Part shown: piece by piece, positions 1 through 10,979 of the stretch | Layout: each line of letters starts with the position of its first letter | Position numbering within the stretch: position 1 is the stretch's first letter | Translations under genes and position numbers: made by a program | Notes under the pieces: model-generated | Database searches by the model: none | Told to the model about the DNA's origin: nothing | Seen by the model: the letters and a program-made list of their open reading frames with translations, nothing else | Assembly (NCBI RefSeq): GCF_000282315.2 | Contig: NZ_AKJN02000010.1 | Coordinates: forward strand, 1-64,000 | Reading direction: 5' to 3' | Source: Pseudomonas sp. GM41(2012) | GTDB taxonomy: Bacteria; Pseudomonadota; Gammaproteobacteria; Pseudomonadales; Pseudomonadaceae | Length of the DNA: 64,000 nt

Positions 1-620
<620 letters not shown>

Positions 621-771
621 ATAACACCCAAGCAATTTGCGTCGAAAGACCAGATTGCGGTGTGTGAAGACGAAATGAACCGAAAGTTCGAATCTCACAA
701 AACACCGAAAGCTGTCACATACCCAATTTGCTGAAGCGAAGCCAGTTGGCTACGACTCAGTACCCGAATTT

Positions 772-887
772 CTTGACGACCATAGAGCATTGGAACCACC
801 TGATCCCATCCCGAACTCAGCAGTGAAACGATGCATCGCCGATGGTAGTGTGGGGTTTCCCCATGTGAGAGTAGGTCATCGTCAAGA
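772..887 (+). rRNA. rrf: 5S ribosomal RNA
   Basis: This is about 116 nt typical of Pseudomonas 5S rRNA. It begins CTTGACGACCATAGAGC, contains the conserved loop CCCATCCCGAACTCAG, and ends GTCATCGTCAAG, which pairs with its 5' end. It lies about 150 nt after the 23S gene in the usual 16S-23S-5S order. No tRNA gene is seen in the 23S-5S spacer or after the 5S. Confidence 0.97.
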
Positions 888-897
888 TTAAATTCCG

Positions 898-935
898 AAA
901 CCCCTATCTGCGTATGCAGGTAGGGGTTTTGTTTT
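898..935 (+). terminator. rrn operon intrinsic terminator
   Basis: An inverted repeat has arms AAACCCCTATCTGC and GCAGGTAGGGGTTTT, a short GTAT loop and a following T-rich tract. It lies 10 nt after the 5S gene and closes the rRNA operon before recC. Confidence 0.9.
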
Positions 936-1043
936 GCCCGCAGGAAAGTTCGTACAGCAATACCGGACGGCTCCCGGCTGTCACAGTCTCCCGACAATGC
1001 TAAGGTTCGGCCCTAGCTTTTGTATTTTTCCAAGGAAGCCTTT

Positions 1044-4000
1044 ATGCCGGACGCGACGTCCCTCAGTGCTGGTTTTATGGTGGTTCACGGCAACCGCCTG
1101 GACGAGTTGCGCAGCCTGGTGGTCAGCTGGATGCGGCGTTACCCGCTGGCCCCCTTGGAAAATGAAATTGCCCTGGTACAGAGCAACGGCATCGCCCAAT
1201 GGCTGAAGCTGGCACTGGCGGAAGACCCTGAAGACGAGGACATGGGTGGCTGCGGAATCGCAGCAGCCATCGACGTGCAGTTACCGGGTAGCTTCATGTG
1301 GCAGCTCTATCGCATGGTGCTTGGGCGTGACGAAATCCCGGTCAAATCCCTGCTCGATAAAGCGCCCTTGACCTGGCGCCTGATGCGTCTGCTTCCGCAG
1401 TTGATCAATCAACCGCACTTCGAACCGCTGCAACGCTTCCTTACCCATGACACCGATTTACGCAAACGCTATCAGTTGGCTGAGCGGCTGGCGGATTTGT
1501 TTGACCAATACCAGGTGTATCGTGCCGACTGGCTTGAAGACTGGGCCGAAGGTCGCCATCAATTACGAAATGGCAGAGGCGAAACCAAACCTCTGACCCC
1601 GGCTAACTGCTGGCAGGCAGAGTTGTGGCGTGCGCTGTTGCTGGATGTGGGTGAACAAGGCATGGCGCAAAGCCGAGCCGGCGTCCATCAACGGTTTATC
1701 GAGCGCATCAACAGCCTCGACGTAGCCCCCAGCGGATTGCCTTCACGGGTAATCGTTTTCGGGATTTCTTCACTGCCCGCTCAAGCCCTGGAAGCCCTGG
1801 CGGGGCTGGCCCGGTTCAGCCAGGTTCTGCTCTGCGTACACAACCCGTGTCGTCACCATTGGGCAGACATCGTCGCCGATAAAGACCTGTTGCGGCATCA
1901 ATACAAGCGTCAGGCTCGCAAGAGCGGAATGCCGGTTGTGCTCGACCCGCAAACTCTTCACCAGCATGCCCATCCGCTACTGGCGGCGTGGGGCAAGCAG
2001 GGGCGGGACTATATCAATCTGCTCGACAGCTACGACGATCCCAACAGCTATCGCTCGGCATTCCGCGATGGCCGTATCGACCTGTTCAGCGATAGCCAGC
2101 CACAGAACATGCTCAATCAATTGCAGGACGACATTCTTGAGTTGCGTCCCTTGAACGAGACTCGCGAGCGCTGGCCAGCTGTCGATCCGGCGAAGGACGA
2201 GTCGATCCGTTTTCACATTGCCCATAGCGCCCAGCGCGAAGTGGAGATCCTCCACGACCAGTTGCTCGCACGCTTCAGTGCTGATCCGGACTTAAGGCCT
2301 CGCGATGTGATCGTGATGGTCCCCGACATCGACAGCTATGCACCGCACATTCGTGCGGTATTTGCTCAGCTTGAACGCCACGACCCGCGTTTCATTCCCT
2401 TCACGCTCGCAGATCAAGGCCAGCGTGGTCGTGACCCGTTACTGATTGCTATCGAGCATCTGCTCAAATTGCCCGACAGCCGTTTCCCCGTGAGCGAGAT
2501 CCTCGATCTGTTGGATGTTCCTGCACTGCGCGCTCGCTTCGGTGTAGAGGAACGCGATCTGCCGACCCTGCACCGTTGGATCGAAGGTGCAGGCATCCGC
2601 TGGGGCATGAATGCCGAGCAGCGCGCGGGTCTCGGTTTGCCGCAGGAGCTGGAACAAAACAGTTGGCGTTTCGGCCTGCGACGGATGCTGCTCGGTTATG
2701 CCGTGGGCAGTGCCAGTGCCTGCGAGGGTATCGAACCCTACGACGAGATCGGTGGTCTGGATGCCGCGCTCATTGGGCCTTTGGTCGCGCTGCTGGACGC
2801 ATTGGAGATTGCCCACCAGGAGCTCTCTCTACCCGCAGCTCCCAAACAATGGGGCTTTCGATTGCACGCACTGGTTCAGTTGTTTTTCCTGGCCAGTAAC
2901 GAGCATGACGACTACGTGTTGGCCCAACTCGAAGAGCTGCGTGAAACCTGGCTTGAGACCTGCGAGTCAGTTGGTTTGCATGATGAACTGCCGTTGACCG
3001 TGGTCCGTGAAGCCTGGCTCGCCGGTCTCGACCAAGGCCGTCTGTCCCAGCGTTTTCTGGCCGGTGCGGTTAACTTCTGCACCTTGATGCCCATGCGCGC
3101 GATCCCGTTCAAACTGGTCTGCCTGCTGGGCATGAATGACGGAGACTACCCGCGTGCACAACCGCCACTGGACTTCGACCTCATGGGCAGTGACTACCGC
3201 CCTGGCGATCGCTCCCGACGCGAAGATGACCGCTATCTGCTGTTGGAAGCCCTGTTGTCGGCACGTGACCAACTCTATATCAGCTGGGTCGGTCGCAGCA
3301 TTCGCGATAACAGTGAACGCCCCGCGTCAGTACTGATTGGCCAATTGCGCGATCATCTGGCCAGCGGTTGGCGACTGCATGATGTCGACGAAGATCTGCT
3401 TGAGGCCCTCACTCAGGAACATCCACTGCAACCGTTCAGTGCCCGCTACTTCCATGAAGGCGATGACTTGTTCAGCTACGCGAATGAATGGCAGGTGCTG
3501 CATCAAACCAGTGAGCCGTCGACTGATATCGAAGTCCTTGATCCCTATGTTCAGGAGGAGCCGCTAAGTCTCGGTCAACTACAGGATTTCCTGCGTAACC
3601 CTGTGCGGCATTTCTTCAGTCAACGACTGAAGGTGTACTTCGAAGCGGCTGAAGTGCCCTTGGCTGATGAAGAGCCATTTGTACTCGATGCGTTGCAACG
3701 TTACAGCCTCAGCGACAGCTTGCTCGAAGCGGCGCTGAGGCATCTGGATAGCACCGACCAGGTACTGGAAGCCCAGGCAAAACGTCTGCAAAACAGTGGG
3801 CTTCTGCCCATGGCCGGATTTGGCGAATGCCTTCAGCGAGAGTTGATCGAACCGTTGCCGGACCTGTTGCAGCGTTACCAACAGCTTTTGGCGTTATGGC
3901 CAACGCCGCTCACCAACGCTCTGCCAGTAAGTCTGGAGTTGCTGGGTCTGCGCCTGGAAGGCTGGCTCAGCGGCCTGCATCAGCGTGCGGACGGTGGTTT

Positions 4001-4496
4001 GCTATCAGTCACGACAATCCCCAACAGTATCGGCTCAATCAAGTCTCGCAAATGGCATCGGCTGACACGGCCATGGGTCAATCATCTGGTTGCCTGCGCC
4101 AGTGGTATGGCGATGACCACCGCGTTGGTGGCCAGCGACGACAGTCTGCTGCTCGGTCCGATGCCGGAGGATGCAGCGTTGCGGATTCTGGGCGACCTGT
4201 TAATGGCTTGGCAAACGGGCATGCGTCAACCACTGCCGATTGCGGTGAAGACCGGCTTCGCATGGCTGGGTCAAACTGATCCGGTCAAAGCCCAGGCCGC
4301 AGCCCGCAAGGCCTATGAAGGCGATGGACTGAACACCGACGGCGAGCGACGCGAAAGCCCGGCACTCGCCCGGCAGTTTGCCGACTTCGACTCGCTTACC
4401 GCAGACGAAACGTTCCCGGATTGGTGCAACGCGTTGTACCGGCCGTTGCTTGAAGCGCCTTGGCGTTCATTGAACAGCGAGGAGGCGCGCGCATGA
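1044..4496 (+). CDS. recC: RecBCD subunit RecC (exodeoxyribonuclease V gamma)
   Basis: RecC is the Chi-recognising subunit of the RecBCD helicase-nuclease that processes double-strand DNA ends for recombination. The 1150-residue product is the usual size. It carries the N-terminal inactive helicase-like region (VVHGNRLDELRSLVVSW near residue 15, then ALVQSNGIAQWLK) and the segment KLVCLLGMNDGDYPR near residue 693 that is characteristic of RecC. The ATG at 1044 is chosen because AAGGAA lies 6-7 nt upstream; a TTG at 1020 in the same frame has no such site. The stop overlaps the recB start as ATGA. In E. coli ptrA separates recC from recB; here it does not. No promoter was assigned confidently between the rrn terminator and the start. 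Confidence 0.96.
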   Translation: MPDATSLSAGFMVVHGNRLDELRSLVVSWMRRYPLAPLENEIALVQSNGIAQWLKLALAEDPEDEDMGGCGIAAAIDVQLPGSFMWQLYRMVLGRDEIPVKSLLDKAPLTWRLMRLLPQLINQPHFEPLQRFLTHDTDLRKRYQLAERLADLFDQYQVYRADWLEDWAEGRHQLRNGRGETKPLTPANCWQAELWRALLLDVGEQGMAQSRAGVHQRFIERINSLDVAPSGLPSRVIVFGISSLPAQALEALAGLARFSQVLLCVHNPCRHHWADIVADKDLLRHQYKRQARKSGMPVVLDPQTLHQHAHPLLAAWGKQGRDYINLLDSYDDPNSYRSAFRDGRIDLFSDSQPQNMLNQLQDDILELRPLNETRERWPAVDPAKDESIRFHIAHSAQREVEILHDQLLARFSADPDLRPRDVIVMVPDIDSYAPHIRAVFAQLERHDPRFIPFTLADQGQRGRDPLLIAIEHLLKLPDSRFPVSEILDLLDVPALRARFGVEERDLPTLHRWIEGAGIRWGMNAEQRAGLGLPQELEQNSWRFGLRRMLLGYAVGSASACEGIEPYDEIGGLDAALIGPLVALLDALEIAHQELSLPAAPKQWGFRLHALVQLFFLASNEHDDYVLAQLEELRETWLETCESVGLHDELPLTVVREAWLAGLDQGRLSQRFLAGAVNFCTLMPMRAIPFKLVCLLGMNDGDYPRAQPPLDFDLMGSDYRPGDRSRREDDRYLLLEALLSARDQLYISWVGRSIRDNSERPASVLIGQLRDHLASGWRLHDVDEDLLEALTQEHPLQPFSARYFHEGDDLFSYANEWQVLHQTSEPSTDIEVLDPYVQEEPLSLGQLQDFLRNPVRHFFSQRLKVYFEAAEVPLADEEPFVLDALQRYSLSDSLLEAALRHLDSTDQVLEAQAKRLQNSGLLPMAGFGECLQRELIEPLPDLLQRYQQLLALWPTPLTNALPVSLELLGLRLEGWLSGLHQRADGGLLSVTTIPNSIGSIKSRKWHRLTRPWVNHLVACASGMAMTTALVASDDSLLLGPMPEDAALRILGDLLMAWQTGMRQPLPIAVKTGFAWLGQTDPVKAQAAARKAYEGDGLNTDGERRESPALARQFADFDSLTADETFPDWCNALYRPLLEAPWRSLNSEEARA

Positions 4497-7400
4497 CCAC
4501 AAAACCTCTGGCCTTGGCATTTCCCCTGCGCGGCAGCCAACTGATCGAAGCGAGCGCCGGGACCGGCAAGACTTTCACTATTTCCGCGCTTTATCTGCGC
4601 TTGGTCCTTGGCCACGGTGCAGAGTCGAGCGGCTTCGGACGTGAACTGTTGCCGCCGCAAATCCTCGTTGTGACGTTCACCGATGCCGCGACCAAAGAAT
4701 TGCGCGAACGTATTCGCACGCGTCTTGCTGAAGCTGCACGGTTTTTCCGTGATGAAACACCGGCGCCCGACAGCCTTATCGCGGAACTTCGTGAGGAGTA
4801 CCTTCCCGAGCAGTGGTCCGGGTGCGCGAACCGCCTGGACATCGCCGCGCAGTGGATGGACGAGGCGGCAGTTTCGACTATCCACAGTTGGTGCCAGCGC
4901 ATGTTGCGCGAGCACGCGTTCGACAGTGGCAGTCTGTTTACACAGACCCTGGAAACCGATCACAGCGATTTGCTGGGCGAAGTCCTGCGCGATTACTGGC
5001 GCCTGTTTTGTTACCCGATGCAAGGTGATGCGCTGAACTGGGTGCGCGGTAATTGGGGCGGCCCAGCAGCATTGCTGCCGCGAGTACGTGGTTTGTTCGC
5101 CAGTGAGCGTGACAGTGTTGAAGGTAAAGAGCCTGCCGAGTTGATCACGGCGTGTCTGCAAGAGCGACGGGCAGCCTTGCTCGAACTCAAGATGCCTTGG
5201 CGCCAGTGGGCAGACGAACTGCTTGCTATCTGTCACCAGGGTGTTGCGAGCAAGAGCGTCGACGGTCGCAAGATGCAGGCGCGCTATTTCGAACCCTGGT
5301 TCGAAAAAATCAGGGCCTGGGCTGAAGACGAATCCCTTGAGCAACTGGATATCGGCACCGGCTTCTCGCGCCTGACTCCCGAGGGTATGGCCGAAGCCTG
5401 GAAGGGTGAAGTACCCAGTCATCCCGGGCTGGACGCCATGCCCGGCCTTAAGGCCAGTCTCGATGGATTGCCGACTCCTGATGCCGCCGTGCTGCAACAC
5501 GCCGCCCAGTGGGTCGGTACTCGGTTCGAGGAAGAAAAGCGTCGCCGTGCGGAGATGGGCTTCGATGACATGCTGCTGCGCCTCGATGCAGCGTTGCAAT
5601 CCGATGGCGGTGAGCGGCTGGCGACCCTGATTCGCGAGCAGTTTCCTGTGGCGTTGATCGACGAGTTCCAGGACACCGACCCGGTGCAGTACCGGATCTT
5701 CGAGAGCATCTATCGCATCGAAGACAACAATCCCGAATGCGGTCTGTTCCTGATCGGCGACCCCAAGCAAGCGATCTACGCATTCCGCGGGGCCGACATC
5801 TACACCTACCTGCGCGCCCGCCAGGCCACCGCTGGACGACTGCATACCCTGGGTACGAATTTCCGTTCCAGCCATGGCATGGTCCGTGCGGTGAACCATG
5901 TGTTCGAGCGCGCCGAGTCTCGTGAACTGGGACGCGGCGCGTTCCTGTTTCGTGAAAAGAATGGTGAGAACCCGGTACCGTTCCTGCCCGTCGAATCCCA
6001 AGGGCGCAAAGAAGTTCTGCACATTGATGGCCAGGTCGTGCCCGCCCTGAACATCTGGCACCTGTCCGCCGATCAGCCGCTGTCCGGCGCGGTGTACCGA
6101 CAACAACTCGCCGCCGCCTGCGCCAGTGAAATCACCACTTTGCTTAACGGTGGGCAGCACGGTCGCGCGGGTTTCATACAGGACGGCAAGGACTTCAGAG
6201 GTCTGTTGCCAGCGGATATCGCGATCCTGGTCCGCGACGGTAAAGAGGCCCAGGCTGTGCGCGGCGAACTCTCCGCCCGTGGCGTGCGCAGCGTCTATCT
6301 GTCGGATAAGGATTCAGTGTTCGCCGCCCAAGAGGCCCACGATGTACTGACCTGGCTCAAGGCCTGTGCCGAGCCGGATGTCGAGCGTCCACTGCGGGCC
6401 GCGTTGGCCTGCATCACGCTGAACCTGTCGCTGGCTGAACTGGAGCGGCTGAATCAGGACGAACTGGCCTGGGAAGCTCGGGTCATGCAGTTCCGCCATT
6501 ATCGCGAGCTCTGGCGCAAGCAGGGCGTGTTGCCCATGCTGCGGCGATTGCTGCATGACTTTCAACTGCCTCAGACATTGATCATGCGCAGTGACGGCGA
6601 GCGGGTGCTGACCAATTTGCTGCACCTGTCCGAATTGCTGCAACAGGCGGCCGCTGAACTCGATGGTGAGCAAGCGCTGATCCGTCATTTGTCCGAGCAT
6701 CTGGCGTTGTCCGGTCAGGCCGGCGAAGAGCAGATCCTGCGTCTGGAGAGCGACGAACAACTGGTCAAAGTCGTGACCATTCACAAGTCCAAGGGGCTTG
6801 AGTATCCCTTGGTGTTCCTGCCGTTCATTTGCTCGGCGAAGCCGGTGGATGGCAGCCGTCTGCCGCTGCATTACCACGACGCCACGGGCAAGGCCCAAGT
6901 GACCTTGAAGCCGACGGCCGAGTTGATTGTTCAGGCGGATGATGAGCGTCTTGCCGAGGATCTGCGCTTGCTTTACGTGGCCCTGACCCGGGCGCAACAC
7001 GCCTGCTGGCTCGGAGTGACGGATCTCAAACGCGGCAATAACAACAGCTCGGTGCTGCACCTGTCAGCATTGGGCTATCTGTTGGGCGGCGGAGCGCCAT
7101 TGGCCGAGCCGGCAGGCTTGAAGCGTTGGCTGGAAGACCTGCAACAGGACTGTCCTGCGCTGAGCTACGGTGAAATGCCTGAAGCGACCGTCGAGCACTA
7201 CCATCCGCCGCACAACGATGCGACGTTGCTTGCTCCGCTGATACCCAAGCGCAAGGCCAGCGAAAACTGGTGGATTGCCTCCTACAGTGCCCTGCGCATT
7301 GGTGACAGCATGAGTGTGGGCACTGATGAAGCGCCGGAGAGCCCGCAAGCGCAAAAGCTCTTCGACGATGAACGCCTCGATCCCCAGGCACCACGCGAAG

Positions 7401-8179
7401 TGGTGGCCGGCGGCGCGGATATCCATCGATTCCCTCGTGGCCCGAACCCCGGCACCTTTCTCCATGGTTTGCTCGAGTGGGCCGGTGACGAAGGTTTTGC
7501 CGCCACGCCGCAAGCGGTGGAGGACGCCATTGCCCGTCGTTGCAATCGACGTGGTTGGGAAGGCTGGATATCCGCCCTGAGCGACTGGCTGCAGCACCTG
7601 CTCGCGTCCCCGCTGCATATCGGCGGCGGGCAGGCTCCCGTGGTATTCGAGCAATTGACCCAGTACCGGGTCGAGATGGAGTTCTGGTTCGCCAGTCATA
7701 AAGTCGATGTGCTCAAACTCGATGAACTGGTGCGCCAATACACCCACAACGGTGTGGCCCGGGTGGCTGCCGAGCCGGTGTTGCTCAATGGCATGTTCAA
7801 GGGCTTCATCGACCTGACGTTCGAGCACGACGGCCGCTACTACGTCGCCGACTACAAATCCAACTGGCTGGGCGTCGATGACGCGGCCTATACCGAGCAG
7901 GCCATGGAGCAGTCGATTCTCGACAACCGTTACGACCTGCAATATGTGCTGTACCTGTTGGCCCTGCATCGCCAGCTCAAGGCGCGACTGGTCGATTACG
8001 ATTACGACCGGCATGTCGGCGGTGCGCTGTATCTGTTCCTGCGTGGTACGCGCGCGCCCAGCCAAGGCGTGTATTTTGCCCGCCCTCCAAGAGAGCTGAT
8101 CGAACGTCTGGACCGGCTGTTCCAGGGCAAGCCAGAACCCAAGGCCGAACCCGCCTGGGAACAGGGAGTTTTGCTATGA
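4493..8179 (+). CDS. recB: RecBCD subunit RecB (helicase-nuclease, beta subunit)
   Basis: RecB is the 3'-5' SF1A helicase and only nuclease of RecBCD, and it loads RecA after Chi. The 1228-residue protein shows Walker A ASAGTGKTF at about residues 20-28, the UvrD/Rep motif DEFQDTDPVQY near 389, IGDPKQAIYAFRGADI near 421-436, the motif V region VTIHKSKGLEYP near 760 and motif VI LLYVALTRAQHA near 827. The C-terminal nuclease has GFIDL near 1102, DYKSN near 1119 and QYVLYL near 1147. The ATG at 4493 overlaps the recC stop and has GAGGAGG 5-6 nt upstream. The stop overlaps recD as ATGA, so translation is probably coupled. Confidence 0.97.
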   Translation: MTTKPLALAFPLRGSQLIEASAGTGKTFTISALYLRLVLGHGAESSGFGRELLPPQILVVTFTDAATKELRERIRTRLAEAARFFRDETPAPDSLIAELREEYLPEQWSGCANRLDIAAQWMDEAAVSTIHSWCQRMLREHAFDSGSLFTQTLETDHSDLLGEVLRDYWRLFCYPMQGDALNWVRGNWGGPAALLPRVRGLFASERDSVEGKEPAELITACLQERRAALLELKMPWRQWADELLAICHQGVASKSVDGRKMQARYFEPWFEKIRAWAEDESLEQLDIGTGFSRLTPEGMAEAWKGEVPSHPGLDAMPGLKASLDGLPTPDAAVLQHAAQWVGTRFEEEKRRRAEMGFDDMLLRLDAALQSDGGERLATLIREQFPVALIDEFQDTDPVQYRIFESIYRIEDNNPECGLFLIGDPKQAIYAFRGADIYTYLRARQATAGRLHTLGTNFRSSHGMVRAVNHVFERAESRELGRGAFLFREKNGENPVPFLPVESQGRKEVLHIDGQVVPALNIWHLSADQPLSGAVYRQQLAAACASEITTLLNGGQHGRAGFIQDGKDFRGLLPADIAILVRDGKEAQAVRGELSARGVRSVYLSDKDSVFAAQEAHDVLTWLKACAEPDVERPLRAALACITLNLSLAELERLNQDELAWEARVMQFRHYRELWRKQGVLPMLRRLLHDFQLPQTLIMRSDGERVLTNLLHLSELLQQAAAELDGEQALIRHLSEHLALSGQAGEEQILRLESDEQLVKVVTIHKSKGLEYPLVFLPFICSAKPVDGSRLPLHYHDATGKAQVTLKPTAELIVQADDERLAEDLRLLYVALTRAQHACWLGVTDLKRGNNNSSVLHLSALGYLLGGGAPLAEPAGLKRWLEDLQQDCPALSYGEMPEATVEHYHPPHNDATLLAPLIPKRKASENWWIASYSALRIGDSMSVGTDEAPESPQAQKLFDDERLDPQAPREVVAGGADIHRFPRGPNPGTFLHGLLEWAGDEGFAATPQAVEDAIARRCNRRGWEGWISALSDWLQHLLASPLHIGGGQAPVVFEQLTQYRVEMEFWFASHKVDVLKLDELVRQYTHNGVARVAAEPVLLNGMFKGFIDLTFEHDGRYYVADYKSNWLGVDDAAYTEQAMEQSILDNRYDLQYVLYLLALHRQLKARLVDYDYDRHVGGALYLFLRGTRAPSQGVYFARPPRELIERLDRLFQGKPEPKAEPAWEQGVLL

Positions 8180-10284
8180 GTCGCACCTTCGCTGATTTAC
8201 TGCCCACTTCGTTGACAGCCGAAAGCCTGGCGGATCTGGCGCCGTTGAGTCGCGCCGATGACTTGCTGCTATTGCTGACACGCTGGGTTGAGCGCGGCTG
8301 GCTGCGAGCGTTGGATAAAGCCTTCGTCGCTTTTCTTCACGAGCTTGCTCCCGGCGATGATCCACTGGTGCTGCTGGCCGCTGCGTTGGCCAGTCATCAA
8401 CTGGGCCACGGTCATGTGTGCCTGGATGTGTTCGAGACGCTTAAGGAACCGGACTTCGCCCTGTCGCTGCCACCGGAAGGTGATGTGCAAAGTGGCGCGA
8501 TGTTGTTGCCGTCGCAATTGCTTGAGGCGCTGGACGGTGCTCATTGGTGCAAGGTCCTGGCCTCCAGCAGTCTGGTCGCATTGGCGGTCGACGGCCGCGA
8601 GGCGGCGCAGCATCGGCCATTGGTGTTGTCGGGCAAACGCCTGTACTTGCGTCGCTACTGGGCTTACGAACGGCGTATCGACACCTCGCTGCGTCAACGC
8701 CTGGTGGAACACGAAACCACACCGGATGATTTGTCCCAACGCCTCACCCGTTTGTTCGGCCCAGCCCAGCCTGGCGAAGTGATTGACTGGCAGAAACTCG
8801 CCTGCGCCCTCGCAACCCGCAGCGCATTCAGCATCGTTACCGGTGGCCCGGGGACCGGCAAGACGACGACGGTCGTGCGTTTGCTGGCGTTGCTCCAGGC
8901 GCCGGCGGTGGAGGCCGGCAAGCCTCTGCGCATCCGTCTCGCGGCACCCACCGGCAAGGCTGCTGCCCGACTGACGGAGTCGATCAGTCAGCAGGTCAGA
9001 ACCCTGGAAGTCGATGAAGCCGTACGAGTGAAGATCCCGTCAGACGTCACCACCGTGCACCGTCTGCTCGGCAGTCGTCCCGGTACTCGGCACTTCCGTC
9101 ACCACGCCGGTAATCGCTTGCCGCTGGATGTCTTGGTGGTGGACGAAGCCTCGATGATCGATCTGGAGATGATGGCTAACCTGCTCGATGCGTTACCGGC
9201 CCATGCCCGTCTGGTGCTGCTCGGTGACAAGGATCAACTGGCATCGGTGGAGGCCGGCGCCGTGCTGGGCGACCTGTGCCGCGACGCCGAGGCCGGTTGG
9301 TACAGCCCACAGACTCGCCAGTGGCTGCAAGCGGTCAGTGGTGAAAGCCTGGATGCCAGCGGTTTGCAGGAAGATACCCAAGGGACTCATCCACTGGCCC
9401 AGCAAGTTGTGATGCTGCGTCATTCACGTCGGTTCGGCGAGGGCAGCGGCATCGGCCAACTGGCTCGTTGGGTCAACCAGCAGCAACCCGAGGAAGCCCG
9501 CAAGTTGTTGGCAGCGCGAAGCCATGACGACGTCTTTTCCCTGCCCCTCAAGGGGGAGCAGGACCGGGCGCTGGAACGCTTGCTGCTTGAGGGGCATGGC
9601 GATGGACCGCAGGGTTATCGACATTACCTGAGCCTGTTGCGCAGCCTGCGGCCACCGCTCGACAGCACGCTTGATGATCCCTGCTGGACCGATTGGGCTC
9701 GCCAGGTCCTGCAAGCCTTCGACACCTTCCAGTTGTTGTGCGCCGTACGTAAAGGGCCATGGGGCGTTGAAGGTTTGAATCAACGCGTGACCGCCGCGCT
9801 GCTCAAGGCTCGGCTGATCGACAGCGACCAGCAGTGGTACGAAGGTCGGCCGGTGCTGATGACCCGCAACGACTATGGTCTGGGTTTGATGAACGGCGAC
9901 ATCGGCATTGCCCTCAAGCTGCCGGAACGCGAGGGACCAGAGGTTGGGAAGCAGGTGTTGCGTGTGGCGTTCCCGCGAAATGATGGTCAGGGCGGCGTAC
10001 GTTTTGTACTGCCAAGCCGGCTCAATGATGTCGAAACGGTGTACGCCATGACGGTACACAAATCCCAAGGCTCGGAATTTGCCCATACGGCGTTGATTTT
10101 GCCGGATGCCCTGAACCCTGTGCTCACCAAGGAATTGATCTATACCGGGATTACCCGCGCCAAAAACTGGTTCACCCTGATCGAGCCGCGTACAGGCGTA
10201 TTCGAAGAGGCGGTGAGGCGCAAGGTCAAACGCTTGAGCGGGTTGATGCTGGAATTGGATGAGGGTGTTGAATCAAGTGATTGA
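8176..10284 (+). CDS. recD: RecBCD subunit RecD (5'-3' helicase, alpha subunit)
   Basis: RecD is the 5'-3' SF1B helicase of RecBCD and restrains RecA loading before Chi. The 702-residue product is slightly longer than the roughly 608-residue E. coli protein. Visible motifs are Walker A TGGPGTGKTTT near residues 221-231, APTGKAAARL near 257, DEASMID near 322 (Walker B), LLGDKDQLASVEAG near 350 and the C-terminal MTVHKSQGSEF near 625 with YTGITRAKNWF. It is the last gene of recCBD. About 120 nt follow before yfiR. Confidence 0.97.
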   Translation: MSRTFADLLPTSLTAESLADLAPLSRADDLLLLLTRWVERGWLRALDKAFVAFLHELAPGDDPLVLLAAALASHQLGHGHVCLDVFETLKEPDFALSLPPEGDVQSGAMLLPSQLLEALDGAHWCKVLASSSLVALAVDGREAAQHRPLVLSGKRLYLRRYWAYERRIDTSLRQRLVEHETTPDDLSQRLTRLFGPAQPGEVIDWQKLACALATRSAFSIVTGGPGTGKTTTVVRLLALLQAPAVEAGKPLRIRLAAPTGKAAARLTESISQQVRTLEVDEAVRVKIPSDVTTVHRLLGSRPGTRHFRHHAGNRLPLDVLVVDEASMIDLEMMANLLDALPAHARLVLLGDKDQLASVEAGAVLGDLCRDAEAGWYSPQTRQWLQAVSGESLDASGLQEDTQGTHPLAQQVVMLRHSRRFGEGSGIGQLARWVNQQQPEEARKLLAARSHDDVFSLPLKGEQDRALERLLLEGHGDGPQGYRHYLSLLRSLRPPLDSTLDDPCWTDWARQVLQAFDTFQLLCAVRKGPWGVEGLNQRVTAALLKARLIDSDQQWYEGRPVLMTRNDYGLGLMNGDIGIALKLPEREGPEVGKQVLRVAFPRNDGQGGVRFVLPSRLNDVETVYAMTVHKSQGSEFAHTALILPDALNPVLTKELIYTGITRAKNWFTLIEPRTGVFEEAVRRKVKRLSGLMLELDEGVESSD

Positions 10285-10403
10285 AAGGGACGGCGCCAGG
10301 CGACGGAAACTGTCCGAAGTGCCGTAGGGCGCGGTCTCGCTGGCGTTTGAACGCTGTGCTATCGTTGCGGCATCATTTCGCTACGATCGAAGAGAATCCC
10401 TGC

Positions 10404-10979
10404 ATGAAGGTCGCTGTCTGGACGACACAGCGCGTTATCGGGTGCAAACACGTGCTGCTCGCCGGGCTTCTCTGTTTGTTCACCGGCGTCGTTTTCGCTC
10501 AGTCGGAAACGCCTGTGAGCATGGCCGACCAACGTGCCAAATCGGTCACGCAGGTGGTACTCGGAATTCTCAGTTATGCCCGTTGGCCTGTTGAGCCAGC
10601 ACAACTGCGCTTGTGCATCGTGGGCCCCACCGAATACACCGACGATCTGGTCAAAGGCACGACCCAGGCCACCGGTCGACCCGTCACGGTGCGACGTCTT
10701 TTGGCCGGCAACCCATCGATTGCCGGTGAGTGCGACGCGGTGTACATCGGCAAACTGACCAGTGATGAACGCAGCCAGCTCTTCGCCTCGCTGACGGGGC
10801 GTCCGGTGCTGAGCATCAGCGAAGGCGACGACCCATGCACCGTCGGCAGTCTGTTTTGCCTGCGGGTCAGCGATGAGCAAGTGTCCTTTGAGGTCAACCT
10901 CGATTCCGTCGCCCGAAGCGGCGTGCGTATTCACCCCAGCGTGCTGCAACTGTCCCGCCGCAAGCCGGCGGCGCCATGA
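10404..10979 (+). CDS. yfiR: YfiR-like periplasmic repressor of diguanylate cyclase YfiN
   Basis: YfiR sits in the periplasm and holds the inner-membrane cyclase YfiN inactive; reductive or envelope stress, or capture by YfiB, releases the inhibition. The 191-residue protein has an N-terminal signal segment (hydrophobic LLAGLLCLFTGVVFA, cleavage probable after FAQ at about residue 32). Counting from the ATG at 10404, cysteines fall at 71, 110, 145 and 152, the numbers known for the two disulfides of P. aeruginosa YfiR, which supports both the identity and the start. A longer reading frame begins at 10281 but its extra residues have no signal peptide. The stop overlaps yfiN as ATGA. Confidence 0.93.
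   Translation: MKVAVWTTQRVIGCKHVLLAGLLCLFTGVVFAQSETPVSMADQRAKSVTQVVLGILSYARWPVEPAQLRLCIVGPTEYTDDLVKGTTQATGRPVTVRRLLAGNPSIAGECDAVYIGKLTSDERSQLFASLTGRPVLSISEGDDPCTVGSLFCLRVSDEQVSFEVNLDSVARSGVRIHPSVLQLSRRKPAAP

Noticed and set aside
4313..6160. 615-codon minus-strand frame opposite recB
   Set aside because: It is a shadow of recB and has no domain or ribosome site.
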